A stretch of DNA of 64,000 bases. Origin: DAXETY01 sp051155755. GTDB taxonomy: Bacteria; Desulfobacterota; Desulfobacteria; Desulfobacterales; SG8-13. Under the pieces are notes generated by a model. It was given only the letters and a program-made list of their open reading frames with translations, did not search any database and was not told where the DNA came from. Every line of letters begins with the position of its first letter. The stretch's first letter is position 1. The stretch spans positions 34,621 through 98,620 of the forward strand of contig DAXETY010000059.1 in NCBI GenBank assembly GCA_051155755.1, given 5' to 3'. Positions 1-9,465 of the stretch are shown here, one piece after another. The translations under genes were made by a program, and so were the position numbers.

Positions 1-915
1 CTGGAATATGACCGACAGCGCTTCGATCACGAACAGGCCCCCGACGATGACCAGCAGAATCTCCTGCTTGGTGATCACGGCGATGGTGCCCAGGACCCCG
101 CCCAGCGGCAGCGAACCCACGTCCCCCATGAACATCTGGGCCGGATAAGCGTTGAACCACAAAAATCCAAGCCCCGCACCGGCCATCGCGCCGCAGAAAA
201 CCGCGCTTTCCCCCGATGCGGCCACGTAATTGATCTGCAGATAATCGGCAAATTTCACGTGGCCGGCCACGTATGCGAATATCATGTAAGTGACCGCCGC
301 AATGATCACCGGACCGATGGCCAGACCGTCGAGTCCGTCGGTCAGGTTGACCGCGTTGGAGGTGCCCACGATGACGAAAACGGCAAACAGCACGTACCAC
401 CAGCCCAGATCCGGTGTGATGTCTTTGAAGAACGGCACGGTCACCTGGGTGTCGAAGCCCGGGCGCGTGCACACCAGGGCTGCGGCGATCAGGGCGGCCA
501 GGGCCTGCAGCATCAGCTTGCTCCGGCCGCTCAGCCCTTTGCTGCGTTTTTTGACCTGCATCAGGTAGTCGTCCACGAAGCCGATGGTGCCGAAGCTGAG
601 CAGAACGAACAGCAGAATCCAGATGTAAAAATTGGTCAGGTTCGCCCACAGCAGCGTGGCCGTGGTGACGGCGAACAGGATCAGGGTGCCGCCCATGGTG
701 GGCGTTCCGGCCTTTTTGTGATGGGCCTGGGGACCGTCTTCCCGGATGTACTGTCCGACCTGCATCAAACTGAGTTTGCGGATCACCCATGGGCCGATGA
801 CGAAACAGATCAGAAACGCCGTCAAGCTGGCATAAATGGCCCGGAAGGTGATGTACCGGAACACATTGAAGGCCGAAATGGTCGTATGCAATGGATAAAG
901 CAGGTGATAGAGCAT
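1..915 (-). CDS. mraY: Phospho-N-acetylmuramoyl-pentapeptide-transferase MraY (3' end cut by window)
   Basis: Makes lipid I by moving phospho-MurNAc-pentapeptide from UDP to undecaprenyl phosphate at the inner membrane. The reverse strand reads openly from an ATG at 915 to the window edge, giving 305 of about 360 expected residues. The N-terminus ([20 protein letters not shown]) aligns with known MraY starts. Family motifs are visible: GTPTMGG, the [14 protein letters not shown] loop, [10 protein letters not shown] and [12 protein letters not shown]. The protein is strongly hydrophobic throughout, as expected for a ten-helix membrane enzyme. It lies 88 bases after murF in the dcw order. No strong ribosome-binding site precedes the ATG, so translation may depend on upstream genes. 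The C-terminus lies outside the window. Confidence 0.95.
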   Translation of the reverse strand, partial: MLYHLLYPLHTTISAFNVFRYITFRAIYASLTAFLICFVIGPWVIRKLSLMQVGQYIREDGPQAHHKKAGTPTMGGTLILFAVTTATLLWANLTNFYIWILLFVLLSFGTIGFVDDYLMQVKKRSKGLSGRSKLMLQALAALIAAALVCTRPGFDTQVTVPFFKDITPDLGWWYVLFAVFVIVGTSNAVNLTDGLDGLAIGPVIIAAVTYMIFAYVAGHVKFADYLQINYVAASGESAVFCGAMAGAGLGFLWFNAYPAQMFMGDVGSLPLGGVLGTIAVITKQEILLVIVGGLFVIEALSVIFQ

Positions 916-1003
916 GTCGGCGTCGCTGTCGTTCGTTGAAGCCGTTGCAGAATCGCTTCCCGGGGGATTCCGCTGAACTTGCTGCGACTTCAGTGGGTTG
1001 CTG

Positions 1004-2452
1004 TCAATCTTGCGGTGCTTCGTCGGCCCAGGACTTCAGACCCACGACCACTCGTTCCATTGCCATGCCGCGCGATCCTTTCACCAGGACCCAATCGCCT
1101 TCCTGCAGCCGGTTTTTGAGGATTTCAACCAGTTCCTCCCGGCTGCCGGTGAACACCTTCTCGGGCGCCATTCCCGCATCTCTGGCACCGGCTGCGGCCT
1201 CGTCGGCGAAACGGCCCGCGGCCAACAGGGCCGCAACGTGCGTGCCCGCGGCCGCCTTGCCGACCGCCCGGTGCAGTTCCGCCGACTGCGGCCCCAGTTC
1301 GAGCATGTCGCCCATCACGAAGAATCCGCGCGCCTCGCCCCGCACCCGCTGCAGGGTCTGCAGGGCCGCCTCCATGGAAGCCGGGTTGGCGTTGTAGGTG
1401 TCGTCGATGATCCGGATCCCTTTACGGGTTTGCAGGATTTGAATCCGGCCGCCGGCCGGCTCGAAATGCGCCAGACCATGGCGGATGTTTTCCGGCTTTA
1501 CGCCGGCTTTCCAGCCGACGGCGGCGGCGGCCAGCGCATTGATCACGTTGAACATTCCCGGAACATGGAGGGCCATTGCAATGCGGGCATCGGGCAGATG
1601 CAGTTCGAACCGGCAGCCGGAAGCATCCAATTCGATCTGCCCGGCGCGCACGGCCGCCGTCGTGGTGCGGCCGTAGAACAGCACTTCGCAGGCCGCCGCC
1701 GAGGCCATCTTCACCACCCGGGGGTCGTCGGCGTTGAGAATGGCCGTGCCGTCGGCCGGCAGTGCTTCCACCAGCTCTCTTTTGGCGTGCATGACCCCTT
1801 CGATGCTGCCGACGCCTTCCAGGTGGGCCGGTCCGACATTGGTGACCACGCCCATGTTCGGCAGACAAATACCGGCCAGTTCGCGGATTTCACCGGGGGC
1901 ATTCATGCCCAGCTCCACCACCGCCCATCGATGCGCCGGGGCCAGCTCGAAAAGCGTCAGCGGCACGCCGATGTTGTTGTTGAAATTCTTGCGGTTCGAC
2001 AGAACCGCAAATTGCTCACCGAGCACCGCAGCGGTCATCTGGCGGGTGGTGGTCTTGCCGTTGCTGCCGGTAATGCCGGTTACCGCAACGGAATTGCGCT
2101 GCCGGTGAAACCGGGCCAGATCCCCCAGAGCTCGAATCGTGTCTTCCACGGCGATCGCGGCAACGCCGCGCTGCAGCCAGTCTGCGACCGGCAGTTCGTC
2201 CAGTTTGTCTTTTTGCAGCACCAGGCCACGGATGCCGCGCTCGACCACCTCGGCCGCAAACCTGTGACCGTCGTGGGTTTCTCCCTGAATGGCGACAAAC
2301 AGCTCCCGCCCGGTGATGACACGGGAATCGATTCCGATGCCGTCAAACTGCAGCCGGCGGTCCCCGCCGAGCTGCCGGCCGCCGACGGCACGCACGCAAT
2401 CGGTCAGGCGCCAGGGCAGGGGGGCGTTTTGATTCGGTTTCGGATCGGTCAT
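1004..2452 (-). CDS. murF: UDP-N-acetylmuramoyl-tripeptide--D-alanyl-D-alanine ligase MurF
   Basis: Cytoplasmic ATP-dependent ligase that adds D-Ala-D-Ala to UDP-MurNAc-tripeptide, the last soluble step of peptidoglycan precursor synthesis. The 482-residue length is normal for the family. The Mur ligase P-loop [11 protein letters not shown] is at about residues 126-136, followed by the [10 protein letters not shown] and NADDPRV signatures of the central and C-terminal domains. The gene starts 9 bases after the murE stop and precedes mraY, as is usual in dcw clusters. Nothing is truncated. Confidence 0.96.
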   Translation of the reverse strand: MTDPKPNQNAPLPWRLTDCVRAVGGRQLGGDRRLQFDGIGIDSRVITGRELFVAIQGETHDGHRFAAEVVERGIRGLVLQKDKLDELPVADWLQRGVAAIAVEDTIRALGDLARFHRQRNSVAVTGITGSNGKTTTRQMTAAVLGEQFAVLSNRKNFNNNIGVPLTLFELAPAHRWAVVELGMNAPGEIRELAGICLPNMGVVTNVGPAHLEGVGSIEGVMHAKRELVEALPADGTAILNADDPRVVKMASAAACEVLFYGRTTTAAVRAGQIELDASGCRFELHLPDARIAMALHVPGMFNVINALAAAAVGWKAGVKPENIRHGLAHFEPAGGRIQILQTRKGIRIIDDTYNANPASMEAALQTLQRVRGEARGFFVMGDMLELGPQSAELHRAVGKAAAGTHVAALLAAGRFADEAAAGARDAGMAPEKVFTGSREELVEILKNRLQEGDWVLVKGSRGMAMERVVVGLKSWADEAPQD

Positions 2453-2461
2453 GATTCGTTC

Positions 2462-4018
2462 TCAATCCGCTTTGCGGCCGCCGTCCATCTCCGACAGGAC
2501 CCGCCGGGCTTCCTCCCGGTCGTCGAAGTGAATCGTGCGGTCTTTTAGGATCTGATAGGTTTCGTGACCCTTGCCGGCGATCAAAACCACATCCTTGGGT
2601 CCGGCGGCCCGGATGGCCAAGGCGATGGCCCGGCGGCGATCCGGTTCCACCACGAAACCGCTTTGCGGAACACCGCCGTCGAGTTCCCCGGGTCGGTACT
2701 GCCGGCCGGCCACCTCCAGAACCCCGGCCAACACCTGCTCGATGATCTGCATGGGCGGTTCGCTGCGGGGATTGTCGGAAGTGACCACCGCCAGATCGGA
2801 GCTGCCCGCCGCGATCCGTCCCATCAGCGGGCGTTTGCCCCGGTCGCGGTCTCCGCCGCAACCGAACACACAAATCAGCTTGCCCGTAAGAACCGAGCGC
2901 AGGGAACGGATCACGTTTTCCAGGGCATCGGGCGTGTGGGCGTAGTCCACGTAGACGTTGCTGTCGGGCCGGTCGGATACCGGTTCCAGGCGTCCGGGAA
3001 TCCGGGATGTCGTCTCGATGCCGCGCCGGATGCTGTCCAGGGGCAGTTCCAGGGCAACGGCCGCTCCGACCGCACAGAGAATGTTTTCCCGGTTGTGGTG
3101 TCCCACCAGCGGTGAGCGCAACGCCAGCGGGCCCTGCGGTGTGTGCAGGCGGCCCTGAAAACCGGACAGATCCTGCCGCTGCAGTTCGGGTCGAACGTCA
3201 TTGAAGGGGCCGATGCCGACCGAAATGCGACGCAGGTTTTCCAGCCGCATGAGCTCGGCACCCCTGGGGTCGTCGGTATTGACCACGGCAACGGCCCGGG
3301 CGGCTTTCGGTCCCCGGGGCAGCATTTCGGCAAACAGTTTTTTCTTGCTGGCCCAGTAAGAGGTCATGGTTTTGTGGTAATCAAGATGATCCTGGCTGAA
3401 ATTGGTAAAGACCCCGACATCGAAAGCGCAGTGATCCACCCGGTGCAAATCCAGCGCATGCGATGAAACCTCGAGCACGACGTGGGTTACCGCCGCAGCG
3501 CGCATTTCGGCCAGGATGCGCTGCAGGTCCAAAGATTCCGGCGTGGTGACCGGGTTGTCGAACACCCGGCCGGCGTAACGATAGTTGACCGTTCCGATTA
3601 CCCCGGCCGAATACCCGGCCGCCTGCAAAATGCCTTCGATCAGATACGAGGTGGTCGTCTTGCCGTTGGTGCCGGTAATGCCGATCAAGGTCATGGCTTC
3701 CGACGGTGCGCCGTAGAAGCGAGCCGCCAGCGCCGACAGGTCCGCGCGGCTGTCCTGCGAAAGCACCAGGGCGATTTCCGGCGGAAGCGGCAGGCGGCGC
3801 TGGGCCACCACTGCCGCGGCGCCGTTTTCCAGGGCCGTTTCGACAAAATCGTGACCGTCGGCGGCCAATCCGCGGATGGCGATAAACAGTCCCCCCGGTT
3901 GAACATTCTGTGCCCGAATGTGCAGCGAACCGATCTGCGGATCCACGGCGGCGTTGCCGGGATTCGGCGGTGCCGCCGGCTGCAGCGGCAAGCCCGATAT
4001 CAGTTCCGATAGCTTCAA
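2462..4018 (-). CDS. murE: UDP-N-acetylmuramoyl-L-alanyl-D-glutamate--2,6-diaminopimelate ligase MurE
   Basis: Adds the third amino acid to the peptidoglycan stem peptide in the cytoplasm, using ATP. The 518-residue protein has the P-loop GITGTNGKTTT at about residues 113-123, the ATP/Mg motif FTNFSQDHLDYH and, near residue 415, DNPRSEPP. The DNPR sequence is the known specificity motif of enzymes that add meso-diaminopimelate rather than lysine, so this organism should have a Gram-negative type cell wall. The start codon overlaps the ftsI stop by four bases, which implies translational coupling. Confidence 0.97.
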   Translation of the reverse strand: MKLSELISGLPLQPAAPPNPGNAAVDPQIGSLHIRAQNVQPGGLFIAIRGLAADGHDFVETALENGAAAVVAQRRLPLPPEIALVLSQDSRADLSALAARFYGAPSEAMTLIGITGTNGKTTTSYLIEGILQAAGYSAGVIGTVNYRYAGRVFDNPVTTPESLDLQRILAEMRAAAVTHVVLEVSSHALDLHRVDHCAFDVGVFTNFSQDHLDYHKTMTSYWASKKKLFAEMLPRGPKAARAVAVVNTDDPRGAELMRLENLRRISVGIGPFNDVRPELQRQDLSGFQGRLHTPQGPLALRSPLVGHHNRENILCAVGAAVALELPLDSIRRGIETTSRIPGRLEPVSDRPDSNVYVDYAHTPDALENVIRSLRSVLTGKLICVFGCGGDRDRGKRPLMGRIAAGSSDLAVVTSDNPRSEPPMQIIEQVLAGVLEVAGRQYRPGELDGGVPQSGFVVEPDRRRAIALAIRAAGPKDVVLIAGKGHETYQILKDRTIHFDDREEARRVLSEMDGGRKAD

Positions 4019-5748
4019 CCGGAGCCTCCATTGCGCCGGGCTACCGCCAGCTGGCGATTACCGTCGGGCGGTACGTTCAAATAATTCAGCGTTTCCTCGG
4101 CGATGCGGCGAAATGCCGGTGCGGCCACCGTCCCGCCGTAGTATTCCCCCTGGGGTTCGTCGATGATGACAAGAATGCTGATCGCCGGTTTGGTTGCCGG
4201 TGTGTAGCCGACGAACGAGGCGATGTAGCGGTCGTCGGCATAGGTGCCGTCGTCGTTGATTTTCTGTGCCGTGCCGGTCTTGCCGCAGACGCTGTAACCG
4301 TTCACAGAGGCCAGGGTTCCGGTGCCGCCCTCGGTGATCACCGTTTTCAGTATGTTGGAAAGGGTTGCTGCGGTTTGCCGGGATACCACTTGCCGAACTT
4401 GACGGGGCTGGAAGGCGTGCACGGTCTTTCCGTCGGCGTCCACCACGGCCTGCACCAGGTAGGGCTTCATTAGAACACCGCCGTTGGCCAGGGCCGAGAA
4501 GGCCGTAATCAATTGAATCGGGGAAGCAGCGATGCCGTGGCCGAAAGAGACGGCGGCGGTATCCATGGGAGTCCAGTCCGTGTAATGGGACAGGCTGCCG
4601 GCGGTTTCGCCCGGGCAGTCGAGTCCGGTCCGCTTTCCGAAACCGAAATCGCCCAGGGTTTGGTGCAGCAGCTCGGGGCCGAGCATTTCACTGATTTTGA
4701 TGGCGCCGATGTTGCTCGAATATTTGATAATTTGCTGCAGCGACAGCCAGCCGTGTTTGGTGGTGTCGTGAACGACGTTGCGCCCGATCCGGTAGGCCCC
4801 GTTTTCGCAGAAAAAAATGGTGTTCGGCGACGATCCGCCGGCTTCGATGGCGGCGGCGGCATTGAAGATCTTCAGGGTCGAGCCGGGTTCGATCGGGTCG
4901 GTGATGGCCCGGTTGCGCCACCGCTCGCGCTTGAACTCGCCAAACGCGTTGGGGTTGAACAATGGATCGTGCGCAATTGCCAGCACCGCACCGGTGGTCG
5001 GATCCATCACGATCGCGATCCCGGAAGCGGCACTGTAGCGGCTTACCGTTTCGGCCAGGGTCTTTTCGGCGATGAACTGGATGGTTCGATCGATGGTCAA
5101 CACGAGGTTGCGGCCATCGGATACGGTAATGGGTTCGTCGGCGGGCCGGATCCGGTTGCCGCGGGCGTCGCGCAGCGCGACGATGCGCGACTCCCCGCCC
5201 TTGAGATAGCGGTCGTAATAGTACTCGAGGCCTTCCAGACCGTTGCCGTCGATGCCGGCAAATCCGATGACCTGGGCGGCCAGGGTCTTGCTGGGATAAA
5301 AACGGGTGTACTCCGGCACAAAGCCGACGCCTTGCAGCTCCAGTTCCCGGATTTTTTCCACTTCCAGCGGTGTGGCCTGGCGTTTTACCCAGACGAACGG
5401 CGAGTGCAGCCCCAGCTGCTTGTTCAACCGCCGCCGATCCATTTTCAGCACTTTCGACAACGCCGCCGCGGTTCGGGCAGGATCGTCAATTTCCGGCGGA
5501 TGGGCCGCGATCGAGGTGGACTTTACGCTGAGGGCCAGTTCGGACATGCGCCGGTCATAAATGGTGCCGCGCTTCCCGCGGGTCGTCACCGGATTGACAT
5601 ACTGATCGGCGGCCATTTGCGACAGCCGGGTGTGCTGAAAGATCTGAATGTGGGCCGCTTTGCCGCCGATCACCGCCAGAAACACCGAAAACAGAAAGCC
5701 CACCAGCAGGCTGCGGCGCTGTATTTTCTGGGATTCCGTCTGGCTCAT
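4015..5748 (-). CDS. ftsI: Division-specific transpeptidase (penicillin-binding protein 3) FtsI
   Basis: Septal peptidoglycan transpeptidase anchored in the inner membrane. It has one N-terminal membrane segment at about residues 13-30, a PBP dimerisation domain, and a transpeptidase domain with all three catalytic motifs: S290-T-L-K293, the SSN triad at 344-346 and KTG at 490-492. At 577 residues and without PASTA repeats it is the compact proteobacterial type. It overlaps ftsL upstream and murE downstream by four bases each. A sporulation-specific SpoVD role is unlikely given the cluster and the missing PASTA domain. Confidence 0.95.
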   Translation of the reverse strand: MSQTESQKIQRRSLLVGFLFSVFLAVIGGKAAHIQIFQHTRLSQMAADQYVNPVTTRGKRGTIYDRRMSELALSVKSTSIAAHPPEIDDPARTAAALSKVLKMDRRRLNKQLGLHSPFVWVKRQATPLEVEKIRELELQGVGFVPEYTRFYPSKTLAAQVIGFAGIDGNGLEGLEYYYDRYLKGGESRIVALRDARGNRIRPADEPITVSDGRNLVLTIDRTIQFIAEKTLAETVSRYSAASGIAIVMDPTTGAVLAIAHDPLFNPNAFGEFKRERWRNRAITDPIEPGSTLKIFNAAAAIEAGGSSPNTIFFCENGAYRIGRNVVHDTTKHGWLSLQQIIKYSSNIGAIKISEMLGPELLHQTLGDFGFGKRTGLDCPGETAGSLSHYTDWTPMDTAAVSFGHGIAASPIQLITAFSALANGGVLMKPYLVQAVVDADGKTVHAFQPRQVRQVVSRQTAATLSNILKTVITEGGTGTLASVNGYSVCGKTGTAQKINDDGTYADDRYIASFVGYTPATKPAISILVIIDEPQGEYYGGTVAAPAFRRIAEETLNYLNVPPDGNRQLAVARRNGGSG

Positions 5749-6044
5749 GGCAGTACCACGGTCTGTTCGGGTTTCGGCATGGTCAGGCCGAGACGATTGC
5801 GGGCGATGGTTTCGATGCGCTCGGGCGATTTCAGATGCGCCAGTTCGATTTTCAACTGACTTTGCAGTGTGATCAGGTTTTGCCGGGTTTTATCGGCCTC
5901 GGTGATCTGATAACCCAGTCGGGTGCATTGAACCCGGCACCAGGTGTAAAACAGCAACTCCGCCATAAAGACCACCAGCAGCGTGGTCCAGAGCAGCAAA
6001 TGCCGGGGACCGGACCTGCGTTTGGATGTCTTGCGGCGGTTCAT
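5745..6044 (-). CDS. ftsL: Cell division protein FtsL
   Basis: Small bitopic divisome protein that bridges FtsB and FtsQ and helps activate FtsWI. The chosen start (ATG at 6044) has an AGGAGG ribosome-binding site seven bases upstream, which makes it better than the ATG 21 bases earlier. The 99 residues comprise a basic cytoplasmic tail (NRRKTSKRRSG), one membrane helix at about residues 18-36 and a coiled-coil stretch to about residue 75, ending with the PERIETIARNRLGLTMP motif shared by FtsL and FtsB. Identification rests on this architecture and on its place between rsmH and ftsI, since FtsL sequences are poorly conserved. Confidence 0.88.
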   Translation of the reverse strand: MNRRKTSKRRSGPRHLLLWTTLLVVFMAELLFYTWCRVQCTRLGYQITEADKTRQNLITLQSQLKIELAHLKSPERIETIARNRLGLTMPKPEQTVVLP

Positions 6045-6075
6045 CGAAATGCCTCCTGACTGCAAGCCGGAATGT

Positions 6076-7014
6076 TTAAATTTTTTCCACCGCCCGCAGG
6101 CGGGTGCTGCGTGCGGCCGGATTGGCTTCGACCTCGGCGGCGGACGGCCGCACCACCTTGCGGGTGAGCCGGCGCACCGTCGGCTGACGACCGCACACGC
6201 AGCGGGGAATCCGCGGCGGACAGATGCACCCCTTTGCCAGGCGGGCGAAGCATTGCTTCACGCGTCGGTCCTCCAGCGAGTGAAACGCGAGCACGCACAG
6301 GCGCCCTCCCGGCAGCAAACAATCGCAGACGACGTCCAGAAATTGATCGAGCCTTTCCAGTTCGTGGTTTACCGCGATGCGCAGGGCCATGAACACCCGG
6401 GTGGCAGGGTGGATTTTCATGCGTGCGCCGGCGCCTCTCGGGATCGCAGCCCGCACCAGTTCGGCCAGCTGCCGGCTGGTTCGGATCGGTGCTTTTTTGC
6501 GCGCGGCGACCACCCGCCGGGCGATGGATTTCGCGTGGCGCTCTTCCCCGAACTCCCGGAAAATCCGGGCCAGTTCGATTTCCCCGGCACGGTTGATGAT
6601 GTCTTCGGCTTTTTCGCCCGCCTGCGGGTCCATGCGCATGTCCAGAGGTTCATCACGTTGGAAACTGAATCCCCGCCCGCTGTGTTCGATCTGGTGCAGG
6701 GAAATGCCCAGATCGGCCAGGATGCCGTCAGCCCCGACGATTTCGAGTCGGCTCAAAATCTGCGGCAGATGTGCGAAATTGTCGTGCACCAGGTGTACGC
6801 GAGCCCTGCAGAAATCGAGCCTTTTGCGGCCCAGGGAGACGGCTTCGGCGTCCTGGTCGATGCCGATCAGCACTCCGTCGGGTTGAATCTGTTCGCAGAT
6901 CGCCGCTGCATGACCGGACCCGCCCAGTGTGCAGTCCACCATGGTTTTGCCCGGCGCGGGGGCCAGAAAACGAAGCACCTCCTGCAGCATGGCCGGGACA
7001 TGATACGATGGCAT
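6076..7014 (-). CDS. rsmH: 16S rRNA (cytosine1402-N4)-methyltransferase RsmH
   Basis: SAM-dependent methyltransferase acting on C1402 of 16S rRNA, formerly called MraW. The 312-residue protein starts MPSYHVPAMLQEVLRFLAP. It carries the SAM-binding motif VDCTLGGSGHA at about residues 26-36, the ILADLGISLHQIE motif and the conserved VLAFHSLEDRRVKQCF near the C-terminal side. It begins five bases after the mraZ stop. Length and motifs are normal. Confidence 0.97.
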   Translation of the reverse strand: MPSYHVPAMLQEVLRFLAPAPGKTMVDCTLGGSGHAAAICEQIQPDGVLIGIDQDAEAVSLGRKRLDFCRARVHLVHDNFAHLPQILSRLEIVGADGILADLGISLHQIEHSGRGFSFQRDEPLDMRMDPQAGEKAEDIINRAGEIELARIFREFGEERHAKSIARRVVAARKKAPIRTSRQLAELVRAAIPRGAGARMKIHPATRVFMALRIAVNHELERLDQFLDVVCDCLLPGGRLCVLAFHSLEDRRVKQCFARLAKGCICPPRIPRCVCGRQPTVRRLTRKVVRPSAAEVEANPAARSTRLRAVEKI

Positions 7015-7019
7015 CGGGG

Positions 7020-7466
7020 TTAGAGCCCCAACCAGTCGATGGTTTCCTTAAACTCGTCATCCTGTATGTCTTGATCCATCATCTCGAATTCCTGCTCCCA
7101 TTTCGGTTTGGACCAGATTTCAAAATGGTCCAAAACGCCCACCAGCACGACTTCTTTTTCCAGACCGGCGTATCCCCGCAATGGAGGCGGGATTACGATG
7201 CGACTCTGCTTGTCGCATTCGCAATCGAATGCGCCGCCCATGAATATTCGCCGAAAACGGCGCAGTTTATCGCTTTTGGTGGGCAGAGAGAGAATTTTTT
7301 GTTCGATTTTTTCCCATTGATCATAGGGGAAGGCGACCAGACAGCCGTCCAGCCGTGACAGCATGATACCCCGGCGGTCCCCGTTCTGGATGAGCTCCTT
7401 GAAACGGGATGGAATGATGAGACGCCCTTTCCCATCAATATTGTGGTGCGAAAAGCCGCGGAACAT
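7020..7466 (-). CDS. mraZ: Transcriptional regulator MraZ
   Basis: First gene of the dcw operon; a ring-forming DNA-binding protein of the AbrB fold that represses its own operon in characterised bacteria. The start at 7466 (MFRGFSHHNIDGKGRLIIPS) is preferred over an ATG 51 bases upstream because a GGGGG ribosome-binding site lies just before it and the protein then begins as MraZ proteins normally do, giving 148 residues. The two MraZ repeats are visible as DGKGRLIIPSRF and CDKQSRIVIPPPLR. The stretch that the longer start would translate is instead operator-like DNA (see the entry at 7471-7500). Confidence 0.95.
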   Translation of the reverse strand: MFRGFSHHNIDGKGRLIIPSRFKELIQNGDRRGIMLSRLDGCLVAFPYDQWEKIEQKILSLPTKSDKLRRFRRIFMGGAFDCECDKQSRIVIPPPLRGYAGLEKEVVLVGVLDHFEIWSKPKWEQEFEMMDQDIQDDEFKETIDWLGL

Positions 7467-7470
7467 GATC

Positions 7471-7500
7471 CCCCTTTGATCATCCACTTTGATCCACTTT
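7471..7500 (-). promoter_or_regulatory. Putative MraZ operator repeats
   Basis: Read on the minus strand, this stretch holds three direct copies of AAAG(T/G)GG, at 7494-7500, 7484-7490 and 7471-7477. The spacing is 10 and then 13 bases. Characterised MraZ proteins bind short GGG-containing repeats of about 10-base period just upstream of mraZ. The repeats lie between the predicted promoter and the chosen mraZ start, where autorepression would be expected. The repeat is seen directly; its role is inferred. Confidence 0.55.
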
Positions 7501-7505
7501 GCACC

Positions 7506-7534
7506 ATTTAAAACCATTTTTCAAGGGGAGTCAA
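7506..7534 (-). promoter_or_regulatory. Predicted sigma-70 promoter of the dcw operon
   Basis: On the minus strand a TTGACT -35 box (7529-7534) is followed after exactly 17 bases by TTAAAT (7506-7511) as the -10 box, matching 5/6 and 4/6 consensus positions. Transcription would begin near 7499, within the MraZ-box-like repeats. Prediction from sequence only. Confidence 0.55.
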
Positions 7535-7919
7535 GAAAAAAAGAAGGACTTCGGCGGGATATTTCTAATCATTCACGTTCGTTATTTAAGATTCATGATT
7601 TCTGTTTTCCGATAGCGGCATTTCAGGCTTGATATGCATACAATGTATTGCAAAGACAGTAAAAATTTTCAGGTTAAAATTTAAGTATATGATATTACAA
7701 AATATATTTGACTTGTTGGGTTAATTCACAATGTGGTATAATACAAATTATATTCATTTATATATAATTGTAATTCATAAAACAAAATTTCAATAATTTC
7801 AATTTCTAATCAGCGATTCGATTCTGGAATCCACCAGGCGGAGCTGTATCTTCCGCTTGGCGCTTTGCATATTCGCCCCGGATTTGCCCCTTCAGATTAA
7901 CGGGTAAAGCGATCGTTGT
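7535..7919. other. AT-rich intergenic region between divergent dcw and EPS operons
   Basis: About 385 bases without a credible gene. The part from roughly 7590 to 7800 is strikingly AT-rich compared with the GC-rich flanks. It contains the predicted EPS promoter described separately; I saw no convincing RNA gene or attenuator. Confidence 0.7.
7713..7742 (+). promoter_or_regulatory. Predicted extended -10 promoter of the EPS locus
   Basis: A perfect TATAAT at 7737-7742 is preceded by TGG, forming an extended -10 element. A weak -35-like TTGTTG at 7713-7718 lies 18 bases upstream. It would give a leader of about 170-190 bases before the flippase gene. The long leader could hold regulation, but no clear structure was recognised. 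Confidence 0.45.
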
Positions 7920-9419
7920 TTGAACGACCCAAGTCCATCCACAATGTCCTTCGAAACGTTTCCCGATCACCGGATCAGTCTGACCAGCAAGGTTCTCAAG
8001 GGCGGTTCCTGGCTGTTCGCTTTGCGGATCGCCGGGAAAATCATCGGCCTGCTGCGGATTGTCATTTTGGCTCGCATTCTGCTGCCCCAGGATTTCGGCC
8101 TGGTCGGGATCGCCGCAATGGCAGTCGGCACGCTGGAGACGTTTTCGGCCACCGGGTTCCAGGCGGCGCTGGTCCAGAAAAAAACATACAGCATCCGGGA
8201 TCTGAACACAGTCTGGACGGTATCCGCCGCAAGGGGTCTTCTCCTTTTCGGGCTTCTGTATGCGACAGCACCCCAAATTGCGGCGTTTTTTGAATCTCCA
8301 GCCTCATTGCCCATCATTCGCGTGGTCGCATTTTCATTGGCGTTGGCCGGTTTTCGGAACCAGGCCATTGTTTTGTTCCAGCGAGAGCTGAAGTTTCACA
8401 AACAATTCTTATACGAACTTTCCGCCATCCTGGCAGAGCTGCTGGCGGTGCTCATCCTGGCATACTGGCTTCGAAATGTATGGGCCCTGGTTTTCTCCGG
8501 ATTGGCCGCCAATGTCACGCGGCTTTTCATGTCTTATGTTTTATGTCCCCAACGGCCGCGACCGGTTTTCGACGGGCCGCGTCTTCGAACGCTTTTCCAT
8601 TTCGGACGCTGGGTGTTTCTTTCCAACCTCTTGGTCTTTTTAATTACTCAGGGAGACGACCTGTTCGTCGGCAAAGTGATCGGCGTTTCGGCCCTGGGCT
8701 TATACCAGATCGCCTTCAGGCTTTCCAATCTGCCGACCACCGAGATATCACATGTTATTTCAAGCGTCACCTTTCCGGCATACGCCCGGATTCAGGACGA
8801 TCTTGCGCGGGTCAGAGCGGCGTATGGCCGGGTCTTGAGAGTCACGCTGTTGATTTCTGTGCCCATGGCCGCCGGTATTTTCCTGCTGGCAGAAGAGGGT
8901 ATTGAGATTGTGTTGGGTCGGCATTGGCTGGCGGCCGTTCCCGTTATTCGGGTTCTCGCCGCGGCCGGACTGCTGCGTTCGATTGCGGCCACCACCGGGC
9001 CGATCTTTCATGGACTGGGGCAGCCCCGGATCGATGCGCACTGGCAGATCATCCGGCTGGCGGTTTTGGCCCTGGCAATTTATCCCCTGAGCCGATATTT
9101 CGGCATTATCGGCGTCGCCGCCGCCGTTCTAGCGAGTATCTTCGTTGCGACCGTCGGATTTCTGATCATGGCAGCAAAAATACTGCGGTTCCGGTTTATG
9201 GATATATTCAATTCCTTGTTACAACCATTGAGTGCGACGCTTGTAATGCTTTTTTCCATCACGGTTTTGAAAATGACTTTCGGCACCGAACACGCCTGGC
9301 AGTTGGTCTGTTGGATATTCGGCGGTGCACTGAGTTATGTCATCGCAGCTTTGATTTCAGATCGCTGGTTCGGCAATCCGGTTGTTTTGCTAATTCAGCG
9401 CGGCTGGAAGGCTAAATAG
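7920..9419 (+). CDS. Wzx-type polysaccharide flippase (MOP superfamily)
   Basis: Predicted inner-membrane transporter that flips undecaprenyl-linked oligosaccharide units to the periplasm. The roughly 499-residue protein is almost entirely hydrophobic helices. Its N-terminal region (KVLKGGSWLFALRIAGKIIG ... ARILLPQDFGLVGIA) is typical of the lipopolysaccharide biosynthesis or oligosaccharide flippase branch of the MOP superfamily. The start is uncertain: TTG at 7920 gives the longest form, while ATG at 7944 (MSFETFPDHR) is equally plausible. It opens the EPS locus, consistent with Wzx working with the Wzy polymerase and the Wza/Wzc proteins encoded about 20-25 kb downstream. Confidence 0.88.
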   Translation: MNDPSPSTMSFETFPDHRISLTSKVLKGGSWLFALRIAGKIIGLLRIVILARILLPQDFGLVGIAAMAVGTLETFSATGFQAALVQKKTYSIRDLNTVWTVSAARGLLLFGLLYATAPQIAAFFESPASLPIIRVVAFSLALAGFRNQAIVLFQRELKFHKQFLYELSAILAELLAVLILAYWLRNVWALVFSGLAANVTRLFMSYVLCPQRPRPVFDGPRLRTLFHFGRWVFLSNLLVFLITQGDDLFVGKVIGVSALGLYQIAFRLSNLPTTEISHVISSVTFPAYARIQDDLARVRAAYGRVLRVTLLISVPMAAGIFLLAEEGIEIVLGRHWLAAVPVIRVLAAAGLLRSIAATTGPIFHGLGQPRIDAHWQIIRLAVLALAIYPLSRYFGIIGVAAAVLASIFVATVGFLIMAAKILRFRFMDIFNSLLQPLSATLVMLFSITVLKMTFGTEHAWQLVCWIFGGALSYVIAALISDRWFGNPVVLLIQRGWKAK

Positions 9420-9465
9420 ACAGGATGTGGCAGGCTTGACGGCATTCGCTTGAAAGAAAACCATC

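Noticed and set aside
998..2548. Long plus-strand reading frame of 516 codons
   Set aside because: It is antisense to murF, whose motifs are complete; such frames are common opposite GC-rich genes. The same holds for frames at 4513-5859, 41941-43143 and 54999-56072.
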